The notes beneath the pieces are model-generated. The model worked only from the letters and a program-made list of their open reading frames with translations, was not told where the DNA came from and searched no databases. A stretch of DNA of 64,000 nucleotides, from the NCBI GenBank assembly GCA_013297775.1, contig JAAFIL010000013.1, forward strand, positions 1 to 64,000, written 5' to 3'. Below are positions 43,420 through 52,011 of this stretch, piece after piece. Both the position numbers and the translations under genes were made by a program. Source of the DNA: Bacteroidota bacterium (GTDB lineage Bacteria > Bacteroidota > Bacteroidia > B-17B0 > Aurantibacillaceae). Positions within the stretch are counted from its first letter, which is position 1. Each line of letters begins with the position of its first letter.

Positions 43420-44253
43420 ATGCCCTATTCTATAAAAGATACCATTCTCTATGTAGAAAATCTAAGCGTAGCTTACGATGGTAAAGTCATCATAAAAGAT
43501 ATTAATTTCACCGAAAAAGACATCCACCGCGAGGATGTAGTAACGGGACAAGTTATTGCCATTTTAGGACGATCGGGTAGAGGCAAGTCCACGTTATTTA
43601 AAGCCTTAACAGGTTTGGTAAAACCTACTTCGGGGCAAGTACTTATCCGCGATATTAAAAATAGTACCGAAACCGATATCAAAGCAAAAATGGTTGAAGA
43701 AGGCGATGTTGGATTTGTAGATCAGAAATATACTTTGTTTAGAAATAAAACCATTTTACAAGCGTTAAAGTTTGCTTTACGAACATCTAATTTAAGTGAG
43801 GCGGAAAAGCAATCAAAAATTGAGACGTACATTAAAGAATGGGGGTTAGAGAAAGTAAAAAACCAATACCCTAATGAGTTATCGGGTGGGCAAAGGCAAC
43901 GCACTGCGGTTATCGAACAAATTTTTAGTTCGGGTAATTATATGATTATGGATGAACCCTTTTCGGGTTTAGATGTAGGTAATGTAGAAGATGTAAAACG
44001 CTCCATACATAAGATAGGAGAAGACCATACATTAAATACAGTTATTTTTTCGACGCATGATATTGAACTTGCGGTAAGTTTAGCCGATTCCATTTATGTG
44101 ATAGGCTACCCAACAATTAATGGGAAACTAGAAAATTACGGTACCATTGTGGGGCATTTCGATTTAAAAGCCATGCACATAGCTTGGCAAAAATTTGGAG
44201 CTAGTCATTTACAATTAGTCGAGCAAATTAAAACACTTATGCTCAATAGTTAA
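43420..44253 (+). CDS. ABC transporter ATP-binding protein
   Basis: A 277-residue ATPase with Walker A G-R-S-G-R-G-K-S-T near residue 55, the Q-loop V-D-Q-K-Y, signature L-S-G-G-Q-R-Q-R, Walker B Y-M-I-M-D-E-P-F and the switch H-D. It is the last gene of the five-gene operon and drives the permease upstream. Its last codons overlap the end of the convergent histidine kinase gene by 4 bp. An insertion between the first strand and the P-loop (E-K-D-I-H-R-E-D-V-V-T) is slightly unusual. Confidence 0.92.
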   Translation: MPYSIKDTILYVENLSVAYDGKVIIKDINFTEKDIHREDVVTGQVIAILGRSGRGKSTLFKALTGLVKPTSGQVLIRDIKNSTETDIKAKMVEEGDVGFVDQKYTLFRNKTILQALKFALRTSNLSEAEKQSKIETYIKEWGLEKVKNQYPNELSGGQRQRTAVIEQIFSSGNYMIMDEPFSGLDVGNVEDVKRSIHKIGEDHTLNTVIFSTHDIELAVSLADSIYVIGYPTINGKLENYGTIVGHFDLKAMHIAWQKFGASHLQLVEQIKTLMLNS

Positions 44254-45629
44254 TTGCTTTTTGTTGGTGTATAATTAAATACCATTTGAAAGGTGCTTCC
44301 TTGTCCTAGAACCGAACTGGCTTCGAGCTTCCCGTTATGAATTTGCATAATATTTTTACAAATTGTTAAGCCAATGCCAGAGCCACCTTCTCGCGTTGTA
44401 AAAAATGGAATAAAAATTTTATCTAAATTTTCTTTTGCAATGCCTCGTCCATTGTCGGTTACGATTATACTATAAGCATCGGGTGTTTTTTGTGTGCTAA
44501 TTTTAATTAAGCCATTGGGGTTATCCTTCACCGCATGAATGGCATTGGTAATTAGATTAATTAAAACTTGGTCAATCAATTTTTTATCCAATTCGAGTGT
44601 ATCGCGTTCGTTAATATCTTCCAAATTTAAAAGCGTGCCTTGTTTTTGAATGAGCGGTTTCATTAAATCGAGGGCTTCACTAATTAACTCTTCTACATTA
44701 ATGGTTTTTAAAATTGGACTCGGTAACTCAGCAACTAAGCGGTAATCTTTCACAAAATCGGCAATCCCATCCGAACGTTTTTTAATCGTTCGTACTGCGG
44801 TTTGAATATCTTCTATATCTTCTTTATCTGTAATTTCGGTTTTACCTTCTAACATGGTGTTTAAGGTATCACTCAAAGAGGCAATGGGTGTTATCGAATT
44901 GAGTATTTCGTGCGATAAGACATTAATGAGTTTATTCCATGCTTCTATTTCTTTTTGCTCTACTTCATCTTTAATGTTTTGAATAGTAATGATGAGGTGT
45001 GTTTTATTAATTAATTGTAGTGGCATTACCTCTAAACTAAGTTGAGAGCGTGTGCCTTCAATTAACATCTCTAAAAATTTTTTACCGCCACCTTTAATTT
45101 GTTTGATTTCATTTACCAATTCTGGGATGTGATCATCGAAACGCCGCCAATATTGGTACTTTGGTATGTGAAGAATAGAAAGCATGGCTTCGTTCATAAA
45201 TACTATTTCTTCGCGTTCGTTTTCATTTTCTAAAGCTTCGGCATAAATAGTAATAACACCAAACTTCACTTTTTCTAAGATGGCTTGGAAGAGTAAAAAA
45301 ATACGTTCACGCTCTAACTCCAAATTTTTACTGTGTAAAATAATTGCATTAAACGATTGGTAAAGCCGTTTAGTACTGCCACTACTTTGTGTAGTTGAAA
45401 ATACCATAGAGTAATCTTTATTTTTTAGAGTATCTGCAAACCGCTCAACATCGCGTGTAATTTTATTGGTAAGTTGTATTAATAAAATAACTTGAAGTAC
45501 AATTAACGCGCCAAGCCCAATAATGGAGAACCATAGTGTAGTATTTTGATAGAGGTGTACGAGCAGCCACAAACTAAAAAATAGTAAGATAACTCTAATA
45601 ATAATTTTAAAACCAAGACTTTTAAACAT
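44250..45629 (-). CDS. Sensor histidine kinase, NtrY-like
   Basis: A 459-residue kinase. Two membrane helices (about 8-24 and 30-50) with almost no periplasmic loop are followed by a PAS-like region (about 100-215), a dimerisation/phosphoacceptor helix with L-S-H-E-I-L-N-S-I-T-P (phospho-His) and a HATPase domain with N-A-I-H-A-V (N box), D-N-G-R-G-I-A (G1) and G-G-S-G-I-G-L (G2). The lack of a sensing loop suggests a cytoplasmic or membrane-state signal. No response regulator is adjacent, so its partner is unknown; PorX is on the same strand but 16 kb away. It overlaps the ABC ATPase gene tail to tail by 4 bp. Confidence 0.9.
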   Translation of the reverse strand: MFKSLGFKIIIRVILLFFSLWLLVHLYQNTTLWFSIIGLGALIVLQVILLIQLTNKITRDVERFADTLKNKDYSMVFSTTQSSGSTKRLYQSFNAIILHSKNLELERERIFLLFQAILEKVKFGVITIYAEALENENEREEIVFMNEAMLSILHIPKYQYWRRFDDHIPELVNEIKQIKGGGKKFLEMLIEGTRSQLSLEVMPLQLINKTHLIITIQNIKDEVEQKEIEAWNKLINVLSHEILNSITPIASLSDTLNTMLEGKTEITDKEDIEDIQTAVRTIKKRSDGIADFVKDYRLVAELPSPILKTINVEELISEALDLMKPLIQKQGTLLNLEDINERDTLELDKKLIDQVLINLITNAIHAVKDNPNGLIKISTQKTPDAYSIIVTDNGRGIAKENLDKIFIPFFTTREGGSGIGLTICKNIMQIHNGKLEASSVLGQGSTFQMVFNYTPTKSN

Positions 45630-45799
45630 GTACTTTAAATTTGATTCGGTTGAACTCTCTAAAAGTTACCTTTTAATTCTATATAATTTATTATAAATTT
45701 CGAGAGGTCAAACGTTTGGAAATAAGTTATCAGCTAAGTTCTAAAGGTTCTCGTTCTTGAAATCTGGGTTCAACAAAAATGGCATCGTTTACTATTTCA

Positions 45800-47008
45800 C
45801 TAACATTTTTCAATTACTACGGCATAGCCCTGTCCAACCCCAATACACATGGTAACCAAGGCATACTGTTTATTTTGAATGTGTAATTCTAAAGCGGCTG
45901 AGTTTAAAATACGCGCTCCACTCATACCTAGCGGATGCCCCAAGGCAATGGCACCTCCATTGATGTTAATCCGTCCATCATTGTCGGCTAAGCCCCAAGC
46001 TCGTGTACACGCCAAACTTTGGGCGGCAAAGGCTTCGTTTAGTTCAATCACCCCCAAATCATTAAAAGTTAATCCCGCTTTTTTAAGTGCTTGATTAGAG
46101 GCTTCTACTGGCCCAATGCCCATGATACGGGGCTCTACACCTACTACACCCATCGAAACGATACGTGCCAATGGTTTAAGTTGATATTTTTTTAAAGCTT
46201 CTTCACTAGCTAGTAGTAATGCCGCTGCGCCGTCATTTAAACCACTGGCATTACCTGCGGTAACTGTTCCATCTTTTTTAAAGGAGGGTTTTAGTTTAGC
46301 TAAACCTTCTAAAGTAGTAGCTGGTTTGGCAAATTCATCAACATTAAAGAGAAGCGGTTCGCCTTTGCGTTGTGGTATTGTAACCGAAATAATTTCTTGC
46401 GCTAAACGCCCGCTACTAACGGCTTTTGCCGCTTTGAGTTGGCTCCAAGCTGCAAACTTATCTTGATCATCGCGCGAGATGTTGTATAGTTGTGCCACAT
46501 TTTCGGCTGTTTCACCCATGGCATCTACTCCAAATTGTTCTTTCATTATCGGATTAATAAAACGCCAACCAAAACTACTATCGTATAACTGTTGGTCGCG
46601 ACCATACGCCGCCGAAGCTTTGCTCATTACCAAAGGGCCACGCGTCATGTTTTCAACACCTCCAGCAATCATTAAAGGTGCATCTCCTAGCATAATAGCT
46701 CGCGCAGCATCTATGGCAGCACTTAAACCACTTGCGCAAAGTCGGTTTACGGTTTGCCCTGGAACTGTAATGGGTAAACCAGCCATTAATGAAGCCATTC
46801 GCGCCACATTACGGTTATCTTCTCCTGCTTGATTGGCGCAACCTAAAATTACATCGCCTACTTCGCTGAAATCAATAGTTGTATGTTTTTCTTTTAATGC
46901 TTTTAAAACTGAGGTGGCCAAATCATCGGTTCTAACGCTTGCCAATGTTCCACCAAAATTACCAATAGCTGTTCTAACACCGTTTACTAGATATGCTTGC
47001 TTTACCAT
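45800..47008 (-). CDS. Acetyl-CoA C-acyltransferase (thiolase)
   Basis: A 402-residue thiolase. The nucleophile is in N-R-L-C-A-S-G-L near residue 90; G-G-A-I-A-L-G-H-P-L-G carries the His and C-I-G-V-G-Q-G the second Cys. It either cleaves 3-ketoacyl-CoA in beta-oxidation or adipyl-type ketoacyl-CoA in aromatic catabolism (PcaF/PaaJ-like); the sequence cannot separate these. It lies 1 bp after a PaaI-type thioesterase gene and is the last gene of the cluster beginning with dinB-tetR. Confidence 0.92.
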   Translation of the reverse strand: MVKQAYLVNGVRTAIGNFGGTLASVRTDDLATSVLKALKEKHTTIDFSEVGDVILGCANQAGEDNRNVARMASLMAGLPITVPGQTVNRLCASGLSAAIDAARAIMLGDAPLMIAGGVENMTRGPLVMSKASAAYGRDQQLYDSSFGWRFINPIMKEQFGVDAMGETAENVAQLYNISRDDQDKFAAWSQLKAAKAVSSGRLAQEIISVTIPQRKGEPLLFNVDEFAKPATTLEGLAKLKPSFKKDGTVTAGNASGLNDGAAALLLASEEALKKYQLKPLARIVSMGVVGVEPRIMGIGPVEASNQALKKAGLTFNDLGVIELNEAFAAQSLACTRAWGLADNDGRININGGAIALGHPLGMSGARILNSAALELHIQNKQYALVTMCIGVGQGYAVVIEKC

Positions 47009-47009
47009 A

Positions 47010-47423
47010 TTATTCCCAATTTTTCGAGCTTAAATATACAATTCCTTTAAATAGAGCCACCGTATTTTTTGAATCTTCGCTCCATATACGCACTGTGTAA
47101 TGTGCTAGTTTTTCGTTACGATTTAATTCGTGTGCCTCTGCAATAAGTTTGGTGCCGCTTTTAATTTTTTCGAGATGTGAAATAGACGTTTCGATACTTA
47201 CTGCGTGTTGCCCTTTTGAGTTAGCGGCAAAAGCCAAGGCACTATCGGCTAAAGCATAACTAATACCACCATGTGCAATACCAAAACCGTTAAGCATATC
47301 GGGTCTTACTGTTAAAGCAAGTGAGCAAAAACCAGGTTCAATTTTGTGTAAGGTAATACCTAACCATTTACTGAACGCATCGTTGGTGTACATGCGTGTG
47401 AAAATTTCGTTTGCGTTTAACAT
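47010..47423 (-). CDS. PaaI-type hotdog thioesterase
   Basis: A 137-residue hotdog-fold acyl-CoA thioesterase: L-N-G-F-G-I-A-H-G-G-I-S-Y-A-L-A-D-S-A-L-A is the family's catalytic segment, with the H-G-G motif and active-site Asp. PaaI enzymes hydrolyse hydroxyphenylacetyl-CoA or other dead-end CoA esters. The adjacent thiolase (1 bp) supports a CoA-ester degradation pathway, possibly phenylacetate-like, but no other paa gene is in the window. Confidence 0.88.
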   Translation of the reverse strand: MLNANEIFTRMYTNDAFSKWLGITLHKIEPGFCSLALTVRPDMLNGFGIAHGGISYALADSALAFAANSKGQHAVSIETSISHLEKIKSGTKLIAEAHELNRNEKLAHYTVRIWSEDSKNTVALFKGIVYLSSKNWE

Positions 47424-47506
47424 CCTTAAAAATTATTTGTAAATACAATGCTAAAATAGTCTATTTAAAATGTATTGTAAGCATGTTAAATGAATTTACC
47501 CCTTAA

Positions 47507-48088
47507 CTATTTAATAGTTTGAAGCGCAATTTTAGCTACGTTTTCTAATTCTTTTTTATCGGCACCACTTTGGCTTAATACCCTTAATCCGCAAATAGTA
47601 TTGTAAATAAATAAACTGTATGCTTTTGAAGCCTGTTTGAGGTTAATTAAACCTTCTTCTTGGCCCATTTTAATCCATTCATCTAACAGTTTTTCCATAT
47701 CTTTTTTTGCATTACAAATTACGTTAGAAGTATCTTTACACTGTTTACTCATTTCGGCGGCGGCATTTACCATTAAGCAGCCGTTGGTGTCGGGCGAGTT
47801 TGTAATATGGCTTATCACACCAGTTATTAAAAGTTCTATTTTTTTTAACCCACTTATATTTTTTGCTTTTAAGGCTTCGAGAGGGTGAGCGGCTTTTGTT
47901 TTATAATGGTTAAGCGACTCGAGGTATAGAGTGTGCTTATCTTGAAACGTGTCGTACAAACTACTGCGGCTAAGGCCTGTGGCTTGTAAAAGGTCGTCAA
48001 TAGAAGTACCATTGTATCCTTTTGTTTGAAAAATGCTAGATGCTTTATTTAGCACATCTTCTTTATCGAATTGTTTTACTTTAGGCAT
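47507..48088 (-). CDS. TetR/AcrR family regulator
   Basis: A 193-residue repressor: an N-terminal helix-turn-helix with F-Q-T-K-G-Y-N-G-T-S-I-D-D-L (residues ~20-33) and L-S-R-S-S-L-Y-D-T-F, then an all-helical ligand-binding domain with C-L-M-V-N-A-A-A-E, typical of the TetR_C family around YxaF/AcrR-like proteins. It lies 12 bp after a dinB-like gene and probably represses that pair through the palindrome at 48571-48586. The ligand is unknown. Confidence 0.9.
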   Translation of the reverse strand: MPKVKQFDKEDVLNKASSIFQTKGYNGTSIDDLLQATGLSRSSLYDTFQDKHTLYLESLNHYKTKAAHPLEALKAKNISGLKKIELLITGVISHITNSPDTNGCLMVNAAAEMSKQCKDTSNVICNAKKDMEKLLDEWIKMGQEEGLINLKQASKAYSLFIYNTICGLRVLSQSGADKKELENVAKIALQTIK

Positions 48089-48100
48089 TTGAATTTGTTT

Positions 48101-48556
48101 TTAAGAGGTTAGTATTTGTTTTTCGTGTGATTTATAAGCGAGGTAATTTATTTCGAGCGGAAGTTTAATCCTATCGCTAAGTAACATACTAATTTGACCG
48201 CGGTGATGTGCCGCATGAAAAAATAGGTGCTGTAAAATATCGTGAAAGTAGTTAGATAGATTACGATTATCTTTTGTAATTACAGTAATAAAAGTATCGG
48301 CGGGAACATTTTTAAATAATTGAAGTAAAGTCGTTTGATTATCGGTATTGATTTGTGTGAGTTCTTTGGTAGGCTTTATTACAAAAGTTTCTTGTTCGAT
48401 AGGGGCTTGTTTAATAAGGGCTATCATGGATTGAGCTGACAAAATAATATGACTTAGTATTTTCCGAATTTTTTCATCGGTTACCCCGTGATTTTGAATA
48501 ACATCGAATAAAATTTGGTTCGCTTGATGCGTGTAGTTTATATAAGATTTTACCAT
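48101..48556 (-). CDS. DinB family protein
   Basis: A 151-residue four-helix DinB/YfiT-like protein, with the helix bundle and metal-type His residues in H-D-I-L-Q-H-L-F-F-H-A-A-H-H-R-G-Q-I. Such proteins are putative metal-dependent hydrolases or thiol transferases; no firm activity can be given. It is the first gene of the dinB-tetR transcript and has its own TATATTTG promoter. Confidence 0.88.
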   Translation of the reverse strand: MVKSYINYTHQANQILFDVIQNHGVTDEKIRKILSHIILSAQSMIALIKQAPIEQETFVIKPTKELTQINTDNQTTLLQLFKNVPADTFITVITKDNRNLSNYFHDILQHLFFHAAHHRGQISMLLSDRIKLPLEINYLAYKSHEKQILTS

Positions 48557-48570
48557 TTAAAATAAATATA

Positions 48571-48619
48571 CGGAATGATTATTCCGCAAATATAATTATA
48601 AAAGACTGATTATTCCAAA
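48571..48619 (-). promoter_or_regulatory. Promoter and TetR operator candidate upstream of dinB-tetR
   Basis: On the minus strand TTTG (48616-48619), a 21-base spacer and TATATTTG (48587-48594) match the Bacteroidota promoter. Immediately downstream, over the likely start site, lies the palindrome CGGAATGATTATTCCG (48571-48586, 6-bp arms and 4-bp centre), and one half (GATTATTCC, 48608-48616) recurs at the upstream element. This is the arrangement of a self-repressing TetR regulator. Confidence 0.55.
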
Positions 48620-48681
48620 TAAATAATATATTTTAACATCCTTCATTTGAGAGGGCAGTGTATTAGATTTATTGGCTAAGA

Positions 48682-48746
48682 CGAATACTTGCTAAATCTA
48701 TCGAAAAAGTATAGATTTAGCTAGAGTTATTTTTATACTTTGTAGT
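48682..48746. repeat. Hairpin repeat R1 before the AAA gene
   Basis: First of three related elements: GAATACTTGCTAAATCTA, a short spacer, TATAGATTTAGCTAG and GTTATTTTTATACTTT. The GCTAAATCTA and TAGATTTAGC arms make a hairpin. It ends about 35 bp before the ATG at 48781. A TATATTTG promoter-like box lies in between (48757-48764). Confidence 0.8.
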
Positions 48747-48780
48747 ATTTATAGTATATTTGGAGTACTAAAACTTTTAA

Positions 48781-50226
48781 ATGATTGTTGGTAGAAATAC
48801 TGAAATAGCAGAAATGAAATCCTTATTGGAGGATAAACGTCCGCATTTATTAATGTTAACGGGGCGTCGTCGGGTAGGAAAAACCTTTTTAATTAATGAA
48901 GTATATAAGCACCATTTAGTTTTTTCATTTACTGGTACAAAAGATGGATTAATCGGAAATCAACTTCGGAAATTTGATGGAAAATTAAAGGAGTATAGTT
49001 CTAAGCGATTACGTTATGATGTTTCGAAAAACTGGTACGAGGCATTCGTTCAACTCAAAAAAATGTTGCAAGCACCACGGCGTAGTAAGCGTAAGCGCGT
49101 TGTTTTTTTTGATGAATTTCCGTGGATAAACAGCCATAACTCGCAATTTTTTAATGAGTTTAGTTATTGGTGGAACGATTGGGCAAGCCTTCAAAATATA
49201 GTAGTTGTTATTAGTGGTTCGGCTACTGCTTGGATGATAAATAAAGTAATAAACGATAGAGGTGGTATGCATAACAGAGTAACTCGACGCATTCATTTAT
49301 CGCCATTTACCTTAGCCGAAACCCGTGCATACGTTAAACGTATAAATCCACGCTTGAGCGATTATAATATTTTAGAGTTATACATGTGTATGGGAGGTAT
49401 TCCATTGTATTTAAGTCAGATTAAGCCAGGCGAAAGCCCCTCGCAAAGCATTTATAATAGTTGTTTTAAAAAGACAGGGCTACTCCACAATGAGTTTAAT
49501 GATTTGTATGCTTCTTTATTTGAAAACCATGAAAAGCATTTAGCAGTTATCCGTTTATTAGCTGCTAAGTGGTCGGGGTTAACGCGGACCACTATTGCTA
49601 GTCAGAGCGGATTAGGTAATGGCGGCGGTTTAACCAAGGTTTTAAGCGAATTAGAATCATGTCATTTTATATTGCAAACACCAGCTTATGGCACTCAAAA
49701 AAAAGGTTCGGTTTATCGTTTAGCAGATGAGTATAGTAGGTTTTATTTAAGTTTTATTGAGGGAAATCGTTACACTCATCAACGTAACTGGTTGGCTTTT
49801 CAGTCAACGTCGAAGCAGTTTATTGCTTGGCAAGGCTATGCTTTTGAAAATATTTGTATTAAGCACGCTTCTATTATTAAAAAGGAATTGGGAATTAGTG
49901 GTATTTTAAGCGAAACGTATAGTTATTATCAGCGGGGTACAAAACAACAGAAGGGATTGCAAATAGACTTATTAATAGACCGCTCGGATAAAGCTATTAA
50001 TTTATGTGAAGTTAAATTTTATAATAAACCCATTAAGCCAAGCCTAGCCCTTTCTGATACTTTACGCCATAAGCGTTCACTATTTATTGAACAAACTCAA
50101 ACTCGTAAAGCTGTTTTTACAACGCTTATATCAACATTTGGAATTGAAACCACAAATTCTGTGATGCCGGACGTTGATACAGAAGTTACATTATCTACAC
50201 TTTTCGAGTTATCTTTTTTTGATTAA
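48781..50226 (+). CDS. AAA ATPase with C-terminal nuclease-like (DUF234) domain
   Basis: A 481-residue protein of the archaeal/bacterial AAA_14-type ATPase family. The P-loop L-T-G-R-R-R-V-G-K-T-F is near residues 25-35 and Walker B V-V-F-F-D-E-F-P-W near 115; S-G-S-A-T-A-W follows as a sensor-1 motif. The middle (about 240-330) resembles a winged helix. The C-terminal ~120 residues show a PD-(D/E)xK-like signature, L-Q-I-D-L-L-I-D near 405 and C-E-V-K-F-Y, as in the DUF234 restriction-endonuclease-like domain. It stands alone, bracketed by hairpin repeats, and so behaves like a single-gene cassette. Function unknown; a role in mobile-element or defence biology is inference. Confidence 0.88.
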   Translation: MIVGRNTEIAEMKSLLEDKRPHLLMLTGRRRVGKTFLINEVYKHHLVFSFTGTKDGLIGNQLRKFDGKLKEYSSKRLRYDVSKNWYEAFVQLKKMLQAPRRSKRKRVVFFDEFPWINSHNSQFFNEFSYWWNDWASLQNIVVVISGSATAWMINKVINDRGGMHNRVTRRIHLSPFTLAETRAYVKRINPRLSDYNILELYMCMGGIPLYLSQIKPGESPSQSIYNSCFKKTGLLHNEFNDLYASLFENHEKHLAVIRLLAAKWSGLTRTTIASQSGLGNGGGLTKVLSELESCHFILQTPAYGTQKKGSVYRLADEYSRFYLSFIEGNRYTHQRNWLAFQSTSKQFIAWQGYAFENICIKHASIIKKELGISGILSETYSYYQRGTKQQKGLQIDLLIDRSDKAINLCEVKFYNKPIKPSLALSDTLRHKRSLFIEQTQTRKAVFTTLISTFGIETTNSVMPDVDTEVTLSTLFELSFFD

Positions 50227-50244
50227 TTTACAATAGCTACAACA

Positions 50245-50310
50245 AGAATACTCGCTAAATCTATCTTTTTTTAATAGATTTAGCGAGTGTTATTTTTTAT
50301 TTTTTGTTAT
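50245..50310. repeat. Hairpin repeat R2 after the AAA gene
   Basis: AAGAATACTCGCTAAATCTA, a T-rich spacer and TAGATTTAGCGAGTGTTA. The arms CTCGCTAAATCTA and TAGATTTAGCGAG are perfectly complementary, so this copy is the best hairpin and could also terminate the AAA transcript. It begins 19 bp after the AAA stop. Confidence 0.85.
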
Positions 50311-50660
50311 TTTATAGTACTTTTAGAAGTAATTAACTTATTATTTATAATTTATTTTAAAGTATTTTAGAAGATAAGGCTCTATGATATTTTTTTGAAG
50401 TATGATTTCAGCTTTGACTATTTTTAATTTTCAAACTAAGTTGTATCATCCAAATAGTATTGTATTTAGGTTCGAGATGGCGTTTCTCTATAACGAAAGC
50501 TACAGTTTTATTGAACAACCTAAATGATGTAAAATAGTAAGTCCATTTACAAGTAGATAAAAGGAAAAATAATTATTTATTGTTAGTACTGGTTTTACGA
50601 AAAAGAGTAAAAAAGTTTATTAATGCGGTTTATTCGTAGTTTATAATTTTTTCTGATCCT

Positions 50661-50730
50661 AAGAATACTCGCTAAATCTTAGTTTTTTTCATAGATTTAG
50701 CAACGGTTATTTTTATACTTTTTAGGCTTT
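50661..50730. repeat. Hairpin repeat R3
   Basis: Third copy: AAGAATACTCGCTAAATC, T-rich loop, ATAGATTTAGCAACGGTTATTTTTATACTTT. It shares its right flank (GTTATTTTTATACTTT) with R1 and its left flank with R2, as if R1 and R3 were the ends of one element. The 540-bp stretch 50227-50766 between the AAA gene and the MFS gene holds only R2, R3 and A/T-rich sequence with no gene. Confidence 0.8.
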
Positions 50731-50766
50731 ATAGGTGTTTCAAGCAAAATTAAGTTTTGATTTTTA

Positions 50767-51963
50767 TTAATTACTTGAATTAACTTTAACCATTTTAAAT
50801 ACGATAATTACACAACCTCCAAATAAAAGTGCGAGTAGTCCTAGGTAAGGATAGTTCATTAGTTTACCATCGGGTAAGACCCAAACTACAAATCCGCCTA
50901 TTAATGACGCAATAGCGGTGGCAAATTGTTGAACGGCCGAATTAATAATTAAAAAGGCGCCACGTAACTTGGGTTCTACGGTAGATGTAACATGTGCCAT
51001 GACAATAATCATGCGCGAACCGCTAAAAATAAATAACGACGAACTAGCCGCTAAAAGAATGAGTTTGCTATGCGTTGTTAAATTAGGAATAACCAGCATT
51101 GGAATTACTGTAAGTACCGAAAGTATTGCTAATACTTTGAAGCGTCCAACACGATCGCTTAGTTTACCAATTAAAGGTGAAGTAACTACAGTTAACAAGC
51201 CACCTACCACATAAACAAACGGAACTGTTGAGGCGTAGTCGAACCCCAAATTTTTCGTAAAAAAATCAGTTAAGAAAGGAATAATGAAAAAGTGCGAAGG
51301 CATGGTTAAGAGCGTTAGTAACAAGGCCCATCGTCTGTTTTTATCGCTCAAGATAGTAGAAATAACAGTTATAAAACTTTGTTTTTTAGCTGTAGTTAAA
51401 TGTGCTGTAAATGAGGGAATGATAAAAAATATTCCAAAAAAAACAATTAAACAAAGTCCTCCTAAAAATAAAAAGGGGGTGTACCAATTAAAATGTCCAG
51501 CTAAATATAAGCCTCCAGGAACGCCTAAAACACTTGCAAGTGCAAAGCCCATCATTAAAATACCCATTGCTTGTCCGCGGCGTTCGTTAGGGATGGCATC
51601 GCCCACAATACTTTGTATCACGCTTCCAGAGATACCTCCAAAGATACCAGTTAAAAAACGCGCCAGAACTAACGTTTCGAAGCTATTGGCCCATCCACAA
51701 AAAAATGTACCTAAAGTAAAGCCGCCATAAACAAAGGCCAATACTTTTTTACGGTCGTAGTTATCTACTTTATTTACAAAGAACAAAGAAGAGAGAAAGG
51801 CACCTAAACCAAAGGCAAACACGGCAAATCCAAATTGTTTAGGGGTGATTCCCCAAATGTCGGTTAATTTAGGTTTTAAAGGCATTAGTATCATAAAATC
51901 TACAATACCTGTAAATTGAACAAAGGCTAAGAGTAATAATAAAATAATTTCTTTTCGTAACAT
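50767..51963 (-). CDS. MFS transporter
   Basis: A 398-residue permease with twelve hydrophobic segments and the major facilitator motif A between helices 2 and 3 (N-K-V-D-N-Y-D-R-K-K) and its repeat (G-K-L-S-D-R-V-G-R-F) in the second half. It resembles the DHA1 drug/arabinose efflux subgroup. It lies 48 bp after an OsmC-family gene on the same strand, so they may be co-transcribed. Substrate unknown. Confidence 0.88.
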   Translation of the reverse strand: MLRKEIILLLLLAFVQFTGIVDFMILMPLKPKLTDIWGITPKQFGFAVFAFGLGAFLSSLFFVNKVDNYDRKKVLAFVYGGFTLGTFFCGWANSFETLVLARFLTGIFGGISGSVIQSIVGDAIPNERRGQAMGILMMGFALASVLGVPGGLYLAGHFNWYTPFLFLGGLCLIVFFGIFFIIPSFTAHLTTAKKQSFITVISTILSDKNRRWALLLTLLTMPSHFFIIPFLTDFFTKNLGFDYASTVPFVYVVGGLLTVVTSPLIGKLSDRVGRFKVLAILSVLTVIPMLVIPNLTTHSKLILLAASSSLFIFSGSRMIIVMAHVTSTVEPKLRGAFLIINSAVQQFATAIASLIGGFVVWVLPDGKLMNYPYLGLLALLFGGCVIIVFKMVKVNSSN

Positions 51964-52011
51964 GGCTGAATAAATAGTAATAATTAGAACTAATTAAAAA
52001 GGTGATCGGTT

